From assembly GCF_009696275.1 (NCBI RefSeq), contig NZ_VUMI01000023.1, positions 25,512 to 89,511 of the forward strand: 64,000 nucleotides of DNA, given 5' to 3'. The notes beneath the pieces were generated by a model, which made no database searches, was not told the DNA's origin, and worked only from the letters and a program-made list of their open reading frames with translations. Of this stretch, positions 7,429-15,816 are shown piece after piece. The stretch's first letter is position 1; every line of letters begins with the position of its first letter. The position numbers and the translations under genes are program-made. This DNA comes from Eisenbergiella porci. Its GTDB lineage: Bacteria > Bacillota > Clostridia > Lachnospirales > Lachnospiraceae.

Positions 7429-8844
7429 ATGGGACTTATTAAAGCGGCATTAGGCTCTGCAGGCGGCGTGATGGCCGATCAGTGGAAGGAGTATTTCTAC
7501 TGTGAGGCAATCCCCGCTACCGTGCTGGCGGTCAAGGGGCGGAAACGGGCCTCTGGGCGCTCCAGCAACACCAAAGGCAGCGACAACATTATCACCAGCG
7601 GCTCCGTGATCGCCGTGGCCGACGGCCAGTGCATGATGATCGTGGAGCAGGGCAAGGTGGTGGAGGTATGCGCTGAACCCGGCGAATTCACCTTCGACGC
7701 CTCCACGGAACCCAGCATCTTTTCGGGCGACCTGGGGGAGAGTATCGGGCAGGTGTTCCAGAACATCGGCAAGCGGTTCACCTTCGGCGGCGAAGCGCCC
7801 AAGGATCAGCGCGTCTACTACTTCAACACCAAGGAACTGATCGGCAACAAGTACGGCACGCCCTCTCCCGTCCCCTTCCGTGTCGTGGACCAGCGGGCGG
7901 GGATCGACATTGATATCGCCATCCGCTGTTTTGGGGAGTATTCCTATCGGGTGGCAAACCCTCTGCTGTTCTATACCAATGTCTGCGGCAATGTGGAAGC
8001 GGATTTTGACCGCAGAGCCATTGACGGCCAGCTGAAAACCGAGTTGCTGACCGCGCTGCAGCCCGCCTTCGCAAAGATCAGCGATATGGGCATTCGATAC
8101 TCTGCCCTTCCAGGCCACACCACAGAGCTGGCAGATGCTTTGAACCAGGAACTGTCCGCAAAGTGGCGGGATCTTCGGGGTCTTGAGATCGTATCCTTCG
8201 GCGTTTCCAGCGTCAAGGCCAACGAGGAAGACGAAAAGATGATCAAGGAGCTGCAGCGCAATACGGCCTTTATGGACCCCACCCGCGCGGCGGCGCATCT
8301 TGTCGGCGCACAGGCCGGCGCCATGCAGGCGGCAGCCGCCAACCCCAATGCCGGTCCCGCTATGGCTTTCATGGGCATGGGGATGGCCGGTCAGGCCGGC
8401 GGCATGAACGCCCAAAGCCTCTTCCAGATGGGTCAGCAGCAATCGGTACAGCAACCCGTTCCGGCGGCTCCTGCCATGGAGGGATGGGCGTGTTCCTGCG
8501 GGCAGACCGGAAATACCGGCAAGTTCTGTGCGGGATGCGGCGCACCCAAGCCCGTCCCTAAACCCGCAGGGGATAGCTGGACCTGCTCCTGCGGGGCCAC
8601 AGCCACCGGAAAATTCTGCCCGGAGTGCGGGAAGCCCAAGCCTGCGGATACAAACGGCTGGACCTGTTCCTGCGGAGCGGTGAACAAAGGAAAGTTCTGT
8701 GCCGAGTGTGGCAAGCCTAAGCCTGCCGGCGTACCGCAGTACAAGTGCGACAAGTGCGGCTGGGAGCCGGACGACCCCGCCCATCCGCCCAAGTTCTGCC
8801 CGGAGTGCGGAGATCCCTTTGATGACGGAGACATCCAGGGATGA
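7429..8844 (+). CDS. SPFH-domain protein with C-terminal zinc ribbons (YdjI-like)
   Basis: 471 residues. Residues about 20-280 form an SPFH/band-7 domain of the YdjI type (start MGLIKAALGSAGG). A Gly/Ala/Met/Gln-rich linker follows (about 290-345). The C-terminus has three tandem ribbons of the pattern W-x-CSCG-x5-7-GKFC-x2-CG and a fourth, different ribbon (CDKCGWEP...CPECG). Bacillus subtilis YdjI belongs to the sigma-W-controlled pspA-ydjGHI operon, where SPFH proteins organise membrane domains. YdjG-like and TPM proteins also occur in this cluster, but no PspA is seen. The multiplied ribbons are longer than in YdjI as I remember it. It probably scaffolds the cluster's proteins at the membrane. 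Confidence 0.85.
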   Translation: MGLIKAALGSAGGVMADQWKEYFYCEAIPATVLAVKGRKRASGRSSNTKGSDNIITSGSVIAVADGQCMMIVEQGKVVEVCAEPGEFTFDASTEPSIFSGDLGESIGQVFQNIGKRFTFGGEAPKDQRVYYFNTKELIGNKYGTPSPVPFRVVDQRAGIDIDIAIRCFGEYSYRVANPLLFYTNVCGNVEADFDRRAIDGQLKTELLTALQPAFAKISDMGIRYSALPGHTTELADALNQELSAKWRDLRGLEIVSFGVSSVKANEEDEKMIKELQRNTAFMDPTRAAAHLVGAQAGAMQAAAANPNAGPAMAFMGMGMAGQAGGMNAQSLFQMGQQQSVQQPVPAAPAMEGWACSCGQTGNTGKFCAGCGAPKPVPKPAGDSWTCSCGATATGKFCPECGKPKPADTNGWTCSCGAVNKGKFCAECGKPKPAGVPQYKCDKCGWEPDDPAHPPKFCPECGDPFDDGDIQG

Positions 8845-8943
8845 AACGAGGCCGAAAAGCTATAGTCTGACCCTACGATTGCTGGACGAACAGACATAAC
8901 ACCTAAAACGATTAACAAAACATAAAACAGGAGGATTATACAC

Positions 8944-9351
8944 ATGAAAGGTCAAAAATTTTTGAAGGTCACTTCCATTCTCATGATTATCGGCGGCGTC
9001 ATCGGTGTCATCGCGGGCATCATCGCCATTCTCGGCATCAGCGCCTTGGCGGCGCTTATGGAGACTGGCGAAGGTACCGGCCTGCTCTATGCCAGTTCCA
9101 TTATTGTAACGCTGGCATCTGTCATTCAGTTTATCGCGGGCATTAAGGGCATCGGTGCCTGCAATGCGCCGCAGAAAGCGGCAGCCTGCATCAAGTGGGG
9201 CATCATCATTGCCGTTTTGAGCATCATCTCTATGATCATCGGTCTTGTCGCAGGGGGAGAGTTCAGCTTTACCAGCCTGATCCTGAATTTGCTTGTGCCC
9301 GGCCTGTATATCTATGGCGCCATCCAGACGAAGAATGGCCCCCTGGAGTAA
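8944..9351 (+). CDS. Four-helix integral membrane protein
   Basis: 135 residues with four hydrophobic helices (about 8-35, 47-70, 80-103 and 108-128) and small-residue-rich helices (GGVIGVIAGIIAILG). AGGAGG precedes the ATG by 8 bases. It has no conserved polar catalytic residues. It sits between the SPFH and DUF4428 genes in the same direction and is probably part of one transcript. It could be a membrane partner of the SPFH protein. It was not recognised as a named family. Confidence 0.6.
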   Translation: MKGQKFLKVTSILMIIGGVIGVIAGIIAILGISALAALMETGEGTGLLYASSIIVTLASVIQFIAGIKGIGACNAPQKAAACIKWGIIIAVLSIISMIIGLVAGGEFSFTSLILNLLVPGLYIYGAIQTKNGPLE

Positions 9352-9397
9352 ACACCATAAAGGAAAGAGGTGGCGTACACCGAGGAGGTAGATTATT

Positions 9398-10297
9398 ATG
9401 GCACTGTTCGGAAAACTGTTTGAGAAAAAGGAATGCGCCATCTGCGGCGGCGAGATCGGGCTGTTGGGCAATCGGAAGCTGGAGGATGGGAACTGCTGTA
9501 AGAACTGCGCGGCAAAGCTCTCCCCCTGGTTCAGTGACCGGAGGCAGAGCACCGTGGAGGAGATCAAAGAGCAGCTGGCTTACCGGGAAACCAACCAGGA
9601 GAAAGTGGCAGCGTTCCGGGTGACCCGCACATTGGGCGAGGGCATGAAAGTCCTGCTGGACGAGGATGACGGGAGATTCATGGTCACATCCGCCCGGAAC
9701 TGGCAGGAGGCCAATCCGGATGTACTGTCCTTCTCCGATGTGACTGGCTGCAAGCTGGACATTGACGAGAGCAAGACAGAGATCCAGTATAAGGATGCGG
9801 AGGGGAAACGGCAGAGCTTTTCCCCCAGACGCTACGCCTTTTCTTATGATTTCTACATTGTAATCAATGTCAACAACCCATACTTTAATGAAATTCGCTT
9901 CAAGCTGAACGGTTCTTCTGTTGACAATGATGAGGAAACCCTTTTGGACGGGCCGGATGCACAGCCCAGCGTCAAGGGCGGCGGTCTCCGCACCGGAGGC
10001 GCGGGGCCAATCCGCCCCGGTATGCCTGGAGGCTCCCGCCCTGGCGCACGGCCCTTCATGGGCGGTTCCCGGACATCCAATGCGGATGAGGTCCGTTCCA
10101 GTATGGAGTACCGGCAGTATGAGGAGATGGGACGCGAGATCCGGGATGCATTGCTCCAGGTTCGGGAGCAGGTAAGGAATGAAGCGGTCGCAGCCGCAGC
10201 TCCTAAGACGGCGCTGACCTGTCCGTTCTGTGGAGCCACCACCACACCAGATGCCAGCGGCTGCTGTGAATTTTGCGGCGGCGCTGTCAATGGATAG
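9398..10297 (+). CDS. DUF4428-type protein with N- and C-terminal zinc ribbons
   Basis: 299 residues. The N-terminus matches the DUF4428 pattern: CAICGGEIGLLGNRKLEDG, then CKNCAAKLSPW and a helix STVEEIKEQL. A beta-rich, PH-like middle (about 65-180) follows, then a Gly/Pro/Arg-rich linker and a C-terminal ribbon (CPFCGATT...CEFCGG). It is predicted soluble. DUF4428 proteins are widespread in Clostridia and have no established activity. Two ribbons flanking a beta domain again suggest an adaptor. GAGGAGG lies 9 bases before the ATG. Confidence 0.8.
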   Translation: MALFGKLFEKKECAICGGEIGLLGNRKLEDGNCCKNCAAKLSPWFSDRRQSTVEEIKEQLAYRETNQEKVAAFRVTRTLGEGMKVLLDEDDGRFMVTSARNWQEANPDVLSFSDVTGCKLDIDESKTEIQYKDAEGKRQSFSPRRYAFSYDFYIVINVNNPYFNEIRFKLNGSSVDNDEETLLDGPDAQPSVKGGGLRTGGAGPIRPGMPGGSRPGARPFMGGSRTSNADEVRSSMEYRQYEEMGREIRDALLQVREQVRNEAVAAAAPKTALTCPFCGATTTPDASGCCEFCGGAVNG

Positions 10298-10327
10298 AAC
10301 AAATACACAACACAAAGGAGCATGATA

Positions 10328-10669
10328 ATGAAAAAATTAAGCAAGACTTTGGCGCTTCTTTTAGCGCTCACGATGGTTCTGTGTTTGGCCGCCTGTGGAG
10401 GCAGCAAGGACGCCCTCTCCGGCACATGGTCGGCCGACCTGGGTGATGACGGCGTTATCACATGGACGTTCGATGGGAAAGGCAAATGCACCATGGAGAA
10501 TTCCTACATGAAACAAAAGGGCACCTATACCATTGACGAAGACCAGCTTACGGTAACGCTGGAAAGCTGGAGCGATCCGTCTACCTACACGTTCTCTGTG
10601 GATGGCAGCAGCCTTACCATGAACGAAAATTCCGGTTACGGTATCAGCGGAACTTTCGCAAAAAAATAG
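10328..10669 (+). CDS. Small lipoprotein with lipocalin-like repeat
   Basis: 113 residues from the ATG at 10328; an ATG six bases earlier is too close to AAAGGAG. The lipoprotein signal ends in LAAC (Cys at about 22). The mature part reads as one compact beta domain: SGTWSADLGDDGVITWTFDGKG followed by further short strands. That strand pattern is common in secreted DUF5640/lipocalin-like proteins of Clostridia. It is anchored outside the membrane and is the first of eight lipoproteins in the cluster. The ligand is unknown. Confidence 0.7.
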   Translation: MKKLSKTLALLLALTMVLCLAACGGSKDALSGTWSADLGDDGVITWTFDGKGKCTMENSYMKQKGTYTIDEDQLTVTLESWSDPSTYTFSVDGSSLTMNENSGYGISGTFAKK

Positions 10670-10702
10670 CAGCTTTGTGTTCCGTAAATTTTGGAGGGAA
10701 CT

Positions 10703-12559
10703 ATGAAAAAAACAAAGACCAAACTTTTGTGCCTGCTGCTTGCGGCGCTGATGCTGCTCAGTCTCACCGCCTGTGGTAAAAATAAGGAATCGACAGATAA
10801 GGCATTGGCAGACTCCAATTTGCTCAAGCTCGGCGATTATGAGCTGCTCTATAAGGGCGCGTGCATCATGGAGGATTCGGATGGAAACGACGCGGTCGTT
10901 CTGACGCTGGATTTTACGAACAACGGCGAGGACAGTCATTCTTATCTCTGGTCGATCTCCGAAACAGCCATGCAGAACGGTGTGGAGCTGGCGGTTGCCA
11001 TCGTCTATTCCAATCCGGACTCCTATGATGCTACGGTGATCGAAGATCAATTTACGGATGTCGCGCCGGGTGTGACCCTTGAGATCCGCACAGCCTTTGT
11101 GCTGGCGAATACGACCAGCAAGGTCGAAGTGACATTTGAGGAGGCGTTCGGCGACAAAAACGGTAAAATCACCATCGATCCGTCCACACTCAGCCGGGAA
11201 TCAGCTGGGAGCGGTACGGCACAGTCTGCCGGGACCGGAGACGCGCTGCTCGACTGGTGGAATGGCGACTGGTACGGCTGGTGGATTATGACGGGCTGTT
11301 CGGGCTACTACGAGGATAAGGGTATGGAGGGCGCTTGGTGGGATATCTGTGGCGCCGTTGACATCGGTGCAGACGGCATGGGCACCGTCATCCTCTGGGA
11401 TGGGGACTACACAAAATCGGAGCCTATGGTTTCCGCATCGGTCAGCCTCAGTGGCAATGGGACCAGTATATATGGCACTATGATGTCCGAGGGCGGCTCC
11501 TTCACGGATATTGCGCTTGAGCACGCGGACTGGATTGTTGATCCGGGGCTGGCGGACTACGGAGACATGATCCACATTGACGGTGATTATGAAAACAGCG
11601 GGGATGAATTCCACTATGATATCTATCTGCGCCCATGGGGAACCTATTGGGTCGATGTGGACGAGGAGGATTTGCCTGATCTTTATGATACCTGGTATCT
11701 GCCTCTGATTGAGGCGGGCAAGCCAATGCCGGACAGCCTTGATTCAGACGCTCCGGAATCGAATTTGGGTGGAAACACAGCCGGAGGGGACGGCATCGTG
11801 ACAGAAGAACAGGTGCAAAAGGGCTATGTCTGGATGAACGATGTCAATAAAAATATTTTCGACACCACCTACGAGGAGGTTGTCGCTTACTTCGGCGTGG
11901 AAGGTGAGTTTGTCAAGGAAGAGTACAGCGACCACATGAAGGCAAACTACCGCTACTATAAGTGGATCTCTGCGGACAATGACTCGCATTTCATCTACGT
12001 CAATTTCAAGGAAGAGGAGACGGGCGTTTATGAGGTAAGCGGTTTCAACACCAGCGGCTTCTCCGGCAAGGAAGCCATCGCGAAGTATCTCGACATCGTG
12101 AAGGCAGAGGCCGCCGAAGAGAACAAGGCCGCCTCTGCGAACGCTGCGATGAAGGACTTCTCCGCGAAGGTTGCCATGTTTGCCCACGATGAGATCAACA
12201 TAACAATCAAGACGACCGTTCCGGATAGCGGGTGGTCGTATGACGAGGGGAAGTGCTGTCTGGTGGAAAACGACGATCCCACCGCGTTCGGCGCAGGCAG
12301 CATCCGGTTTGAGGTCAGGAAAAAGCTGGAGGACTTCGACTTCTACAAGGAGAAGTTCGAAAACTATCAGGATATAGAAGACCGCGTGATCGGCGGCATC
12401 ACCTTCCACGGCCGCACCTATAAGTACATCGGCTACGAATGGATTGAGTATATCGCGCAGATTGACGACACCCGCGCCCTTTCCATCGGCCTGCGGAATA
12501 TGGACTGCGTCCAGGGAACGATGCCCGACATCATTCTCACCAACATGAAGTTCCAGTAG
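10703..12559 (+). CDS. Large lipoprotein with N-terminal DUF5067-like domain
   Basis: 618 residues from the ATG at 10703 (GGAGGG upstream). The lipobox is LTAC. Residues about 40-170 resemble DUF5067: a strand, then NNGEDSHSYLWS and AMQNGVELAVA. The middle (about 185-350) is Trp/Gly-rich beta structure similar in style to the small lipoprotein just upstream. The C-terminal 230 residues hold a helical/beta domain around YVWMNDVNKNIF and a final segment resembling other extracytoplasmic lipoproteins. The predicted location is outside the membrane. The multidomain build suggests binding of a cell-surface ligand or assembly of a surface complex; no catalytic residues are evident. Confidence 0.65.
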   Translation: MKKTKTKLLCLLLAALMLLSLTACGKNKESTDKALADSNLLKLGDYELLYKGACIMEDSDGNDAVVLTLDFTNNGEDSHSYLWSISETAMQNGVELAVAIVYSNPDSYDATVIEDQFTDVAPGVTLEIRTAFVLANTTSKVEVTFEEAFGDKNGKITIDPSTLSRESAGSGTAQSAGTGDALLDWWNGDWYGWWIMTGCSGYYEDKGMEGAWWDICGAVDIGADGMGTVILWDGDYTKSEPMVSASVSLSGNGTSIYGTMMSEGGSFTDIALEHADWIVDPGLADYGDMIHIDGDYENSGDEFHYDIYLRPWGTYWVDVDEEDLPDLYDTWYLPLIEAGKPMPDSLDSDAPESNLGGNTAGGDGIVTEEQVQKGYVWMNDVNKNIFDTTYEEVVAYFGVEGEFVKEEYSDHMKANYRYYKWISADNDSHFIYVNFKEEETGVYEVSGFNTSGFSGKEAIAKYLDIVKAEAAEENKAASANAAMKDFSAKVAMFAHDEINITIKTTVPDSGWSYDEGKCCLVENDDPTAFGAGSIRFEVRKKLEDFDFYKEKFENYQDIEDRVIGGITFHGRTYKYIGYEWIEYIAQIDDTRALSIGLRNMDCVQGTMPDIILTNMKFQ

Positions 12560-12642
12560 CGCGGGTCTTCGGCGGACGGCGGTATGTGTCCTGCGTCACT
12601 CCAAAAAGCGGCAGGAAAAAGCGGGTAACAATCGTATGGGAT

Positions 12643-12684
12643 CGGCTCCCGTCCCAATTGGGGCGGGAGCCGTATGGCTATTTT
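12643..12684 (+). terminator. Intrinsic terminator between lipoprotein genes
   Basis: A 9-bp G+C-rich stem (CGGCTCCCG with CGGGAGCCG) is followed eight bases later by TTTT. It probably ends or attenuates the first part of the cluster, so the next gene may have its own promoter or depend on read-through. Confidence 0.6.
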
Positions 12685-12702
12685 AGATGAGGAGGTACTA
12701 CC

Positions 12703-13302
12703 GTGAAATTAACCCCGGGTTTTGCCGCGATAAGTATTCTGATGGGTATGCTGGGGCTTGCTGCCTGCGGACAGAACAGCAATCAGGTCGTGTATCAATA
12801 TCCGGAAACCGCAGTCCTGTTTGATAATTTTCATATCCTGAAAACTGTATACACCTCGGGCGAAATGAAACTCTATTACCGCGGCATGAATCTGGACGGG
12901 TGTCAGATCGAGTGCTACGATGCGGATTTCACGAAGCTGAGTGGCGAATTTGAGCATATGTTCGAAGACGGCGTTCTGACCATAAAGGCGGATTTTGCGG
13001 AGAAGGTCAGCGGCCTGACGATCGGTGACAGAAGAGGCGACGATACGATTTACTGTTTGCGCTATCTGGATTCCTCCCAGTTTGCGTGGCTGGCGGATAC
13101 ATTTTGGTATGACTATGGCTGGATGGAACTGGGCGATGTAGAGCGGTATTATAGCGAGGAGGAATTGGAGGTGGGACAGCAGCCTGTTCCCGCTCCGAAA
13201 TCCGCTCGTGAAAGCTGGACCTGCTCCTGCGGAGCGGAGAACAGGGGAAAGTTCTGCACCGAGTGCGGCAGACCGTTTCAATCTCTCAGGGGTGAACTAT
13301 GA
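12703..13302 (+). CDS. Lipoprotein ending in a CSCG-type zinc ribbon
   Basis: 199 residues from a GTG at 12703 with GAGGAGG 7 bases upstream. The signal peptide and lipobox (LAAC) point to export and lipidation. The mature domain (about 25-160) is beta-rich and unrecognised. The last 30 residues are a zinc ribbon, WTCSCGAENRGKFCTECG, nearly the same unit that is repeated three times in the SPFH protein. A ribbon on the outer face of the membrane is unusual; either it folds there or export is conditional. The gene's stop overlaps the next start (ATGA). Confidence 0.6.
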   Translation: MKLTPGFAAISILMGMLGLAACGQNSNQVVYQYPETAVLFDNFHILKTVYTSGEMKLYYRGMNLDGCQIECYDADFTKLSGEFEHMFEDGVLTIKADFAEKVSGLTIGDRRGDDTIYCLRYLDSSQFAWLADTFWYDYGWMELGDVERYYSEEELEVGQQPVPAPKSARESWTCSCGAENRGKFCTECGRPFQSLRGEL

Positions 13303-14180
13303 AAAAGAAAAATGTATGTAAAGTGATGATTATCGTGTCAGCCCTCTCGATGTTCTCCGGACTTTTCGGATGTAGCGGAAGCAAAAAATATACTGCCGAT
13401 GAGGTTGTTTCGTTCTATACCTCTTATTCTGGCATGGAAAGATACCCAGTGTATTCTTTTGCACTGCGAAAGGAAGACGAGAACTGGCTCTTTTCTGCAA
13501 GCTGCTATGTGGGAAGCCGGAAGGAGCATTACGCATCGTTCAGTTCCGTCCAGATCCCGCCTGAAGATGCAGAAGGATTCCTTGAGATCATTCTTGAGGA
13601 AGGCGAGATAAAACGGCTCAGAAAATACCGTGAGCCGATACACTTTTTTCACATATCCGATGCGCCGATGCGCATCTCTGGAATGACATTCACTGATGGA
13701 AGCAGTATAGACAAAGAAACCGCGTTCGGTGATAAGACGCTCGATTATCTCTATGCGCTTGCCGACAGGCACTATGAGGCAGCTGAGAAAATTGAGATCA
13801 GGGCTGTTTCCGTCCACAGCAGCTGTATGGATCATTCCTCTTCCTATTCGTTTACCATCGAAAAAGAAGGAGATGATTGGTTCTTTTCATTTGATGCTGC
13901 ACTCAACCGCAGTGGCGCTCACACGGAAGTGGAAAACCAGCGGATTGGAGAGAGCGATGCGGAGGAGATACTCCGCATCGTAAAGGAGCAGCAGCTCGTT
14001 ACAAGAGTGAAAGAGTATGAAGAGCCGCCGGACAATGACATATTCGCCCTTGATGAAACCACATACCAGACGTCATTTGAGTTCGCGGACGGCAACTCTA
14101 TATATGCCCCGATCAATGCGGGTAATGAACTGATTGATGCGTTCTATCGTCTTGCGGGAGTGAGAATCTATCAAAGATAA
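13299..14180 (+). CDS. Lipoprotein with two tandem copies of one domain
   Basis: 293 residues with a signal peptide and lipobox LFGC (Cys at about 25). The mature part is an internal duplication. The first copy (about 48-160) runs YSFALRKEDENWLFS ... FTDGSSI ... LDYLYALAD. The second (about 165-290) runs YSFTIEKEGDDWFFS ... FADGNSI ... IDAFYRLAG, with matching spacing. It is translationally coupled to the ribbon lipoprotein upstream by ATGA. The fold is unrecognised. Duplicated extracytoplasmic domains fit a binding or scaffold role. Confidence 0.6.
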   Translation: MKKKNVCKVMIIVSALSMFSGLFGCSGSKKYTADEVVSFYTSYSGMERYPVYSFALRKEDENWLFSASCYVGSRKEHYASFSSVQIPPEDAEGFLEIILEEGEIKRLRKYREPIHFFHISDAPMRISGMTFTDGSSIDKETAFGDKTLDYLYALADRHYEAAEKIEIRAVSVHSSCMDHSSSYSFTIEKEGDDWFFSFDAALNRSGAHTEVENQRIGESDAEEILRIVKEQQLVTRVKEYEEPPDNDIFALDETTYQTSFEFADGNSIYAPINAGNELIDAFYRLAGVRIYQR

Positions 14181-14263
14181 GCTGACACTGCCGCACGAAA
14201 GGAAAAACGGTCAGGGCTGACAGGCCGGCGGCAACCGTTGAATAGATAGGAGTGAATACGAAA

Positions 14264-15229
14264 ATGAACGACTTTAACCAGCTTGCGGCGTTATGCCACG
14301 GCAAGCATATCTACATACAGACCCATAATTTCCCAGACCCGGACGCCATTGCCTCCGCCTTCGGCTTACAGCGCCTTCTGGCCCAGCATGAAATCCCCTC
14401 TACCCTCTGCTACGATGGAAGGATCGACAAGTTGAGCGCGTCCAAGATGCTGGAGGCGTTCCAGATCCAGATGTTCCCCTATGAGCAGCTGCGTCCGGAC
14501 ATGGCCGAGGAAGACTATGTGATCTGTGTGGACGCGCAGAAGCACAGTGGGAATATCACGGATTTTGTTGGGGATGAGGTGGCCTGCATCGACCACCACC
14601 CCATTTTTGTGCCAATTGAATACCGCTACCAGGACATCCGCCCCACTGGGGCCTGCGCCACGATCATCGCCCAGTATTATAAACAGCTTCCGTGCCTGCC
14701 GGACAGGCACACGGCGACTGCCCTGCTCTATGGCCTGAAAATGGACACGCTGCAGTTTACGCGGGGCGTGACGGAACTGGATATTGAAATGTTCGCATTC
14801 CTGTTCCCTCTGTGTGACCAGGAAATGCTGGCGCGGCTGGAGCGCAACAATATGGAGTTCAACGATCTGAAAGCATATGGCGCGGCCATCGAGAGCATTG
14901 AGGTCTACGACAAGGTAGGCATATCCAATGTCCCCTTTCCCTGCCCGGACGCTTTGATTGCGATCCTCTCCGATTTCATCCTGGCGCTGCAGGAGGTGGA
15001 GGTCGCCGTGGTATTCTCCAAACGGGAGGATGGGATCAAGTTTTCTGTCCGCTCGGAGGATCCGGCTGTCCATGCGGGGCATTTAGTCCGTGATGCGCTC
15101 CACGGTTATGGAGATGGCGGCGGCCATGCGGAGATGGCTGGCGGGATGATCCGGAAAGAAAAGGAGTGTCTGCTGGGGCGGTATCCAAAAGACACCATCC
15201 GGGACTCGTTTTTACGGGTCCTGTCGTGA
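14264..15229 (+). CDS. DHH/DHHA1 family phosphoesterase
   Basis: 321 residues. The ATG at 14264 is chosen over a GTG at 14252 that overlaps the AGGAG site. The DHH motifs are present: an N-terminal DPDAIAS, an Asp in VDAQ, and DHH itself (CIDHHP). The C-terminal DHHA1 glycine motif is GYGDGGGHAEMAGG. These are the metal-binding and substrate residues of NrnA/RecJ-like enzymes, which cleave short oligonucleotides, pAp or linear cyclic-dinucleotide products. No extra PAS, GGDEF or CBS domain is present. It is cytoplasmic. Its position inside a lipoprotein/zinc-ribbon cluster is unexpected and may couple nucleotide turnover to the envelope response; that is inference. Confidence 0.88.
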   Translation: MNDFNQLAALCHGKHIYIQTHNFPDPDAIASAFGLQRLLAQHEIPSTLCYDGRIDKLSASKMLEAFQIQMFPYEQLRPDMAEEDYVICVDAQKHSGNITDFVGDEVACIDHHPIFVPIEYRYQDIRPTGACATIIAQYYKQLPCLPDRHTATALLYGLKMDTLQFTRGVTELDIEMFAFLFPLCDQEMLARLERNNMEFNDLKAYGAAIESIEVYDKVGISNVPFPCPDALIAILSDFILALQEVEVAVVFSKREDGIKFSVRSEDPAVHAGHLVRDALHGYGDGGGHAEMAGGMIRKEKECLLGRYPKDTIRDSFLRVLS

Positions 15230-15253
15230 ACAGTTTGATTGAGGAGGTTTGAT

Positions 15254-15784
15254 ATGGAGCTTTACCTGACTGAAAAAGTTCGGCTGGGCTACAGGACGGG
15301 GGAACTTATCCGTATGGCGGCATTCGCACTTTTGGGCGTGATTATTGCGGCATCGGTTTTCGAGGTGGATCTGGAGTTTGACCTGGGCAGTGTGCTTGCG
15401 GAGCTGTTCATGCTTTCAATGGGTGTCCTATGTATCTGGAAGGGTACGCTTGGCCCGGTCCGCCGCCAGAGCGCCAGCCGGCTTGCCCATCGGCTTGCGG
15501 AATGCTTCTTCGCCAGCCCTGAGCCAGAGATTTCCTTTGACCAGCTTTCCAGAGCCATTGGCGGAAAGAACGTGGAACGTAAGGTACGCCATATGATCCA
15601 AAAAGGATACTTAGAAAACATCAGTCTTGATACGCCTAACAAGCGTATCATGCTGACAGCCTTTAACAAAGTTGCCCAGAAAGAGCAGTACGAAACGGTT
15701 ACCTGCCCCCATTGCGGCGGAGAGAACGTCATACGGCCCGGATGGGCTTCGTCCTGCCAATACTGCGGATCCAAGCTGATCTGA
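15254..15784 (+). CDS. Two-helix membrane protein with winged-helix-like and zinc-ribbon parts
   Basis: 176 residues from the ATG at 15254 (GAGGAGG 6 bases upstream). Two membrane helices lie at about residues 18-37 and 47-65. A cytoplasmic segment (about 80-140) follows, with helices and a turn (ISFDQLSRAIGGKNVERKV) resembling a small winged helix. The C-terminal ribbon is CPHCGGENVI...CQYCGS. It sits directly before the YdjG-like gene, which also carries ribbons and a membrane helix. It is probably a membrane-tethered partner in the same assembly. The family was not recognised. Confidence 0.6.
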   Translation: MELYLTEKVRLGYRTGELIRMAAFALLGVIIAASVFEVDLEFDLGSVLAELFMLSMGVLCIWKGTLGPVRRQSASRLAHRLAECFFASPEPEISFDQLSRAIGGKNVERKVRHMIQKGYLENISLDTPNKRIMLTAFNKVAQKEQYETVTCPHCGGENVIRPGWASSCQYCGSKLI

Positions 15785-15816
15785 AGAAGATAAACCAGTA
15801 GGAGGAGAGATAAAAG

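Noticed and set aside
7450..8784. Long minus-strand open frame (444 codons) opposite the SPFH gene
   Set aside because: It mirrors the codon bias of a G+C-rich real gene, has low-complexity Gly/Ala/Leu composition, no ribosome site and no domain. Similar antisense frames over 29.4-34 kb were rejected for the same reason.
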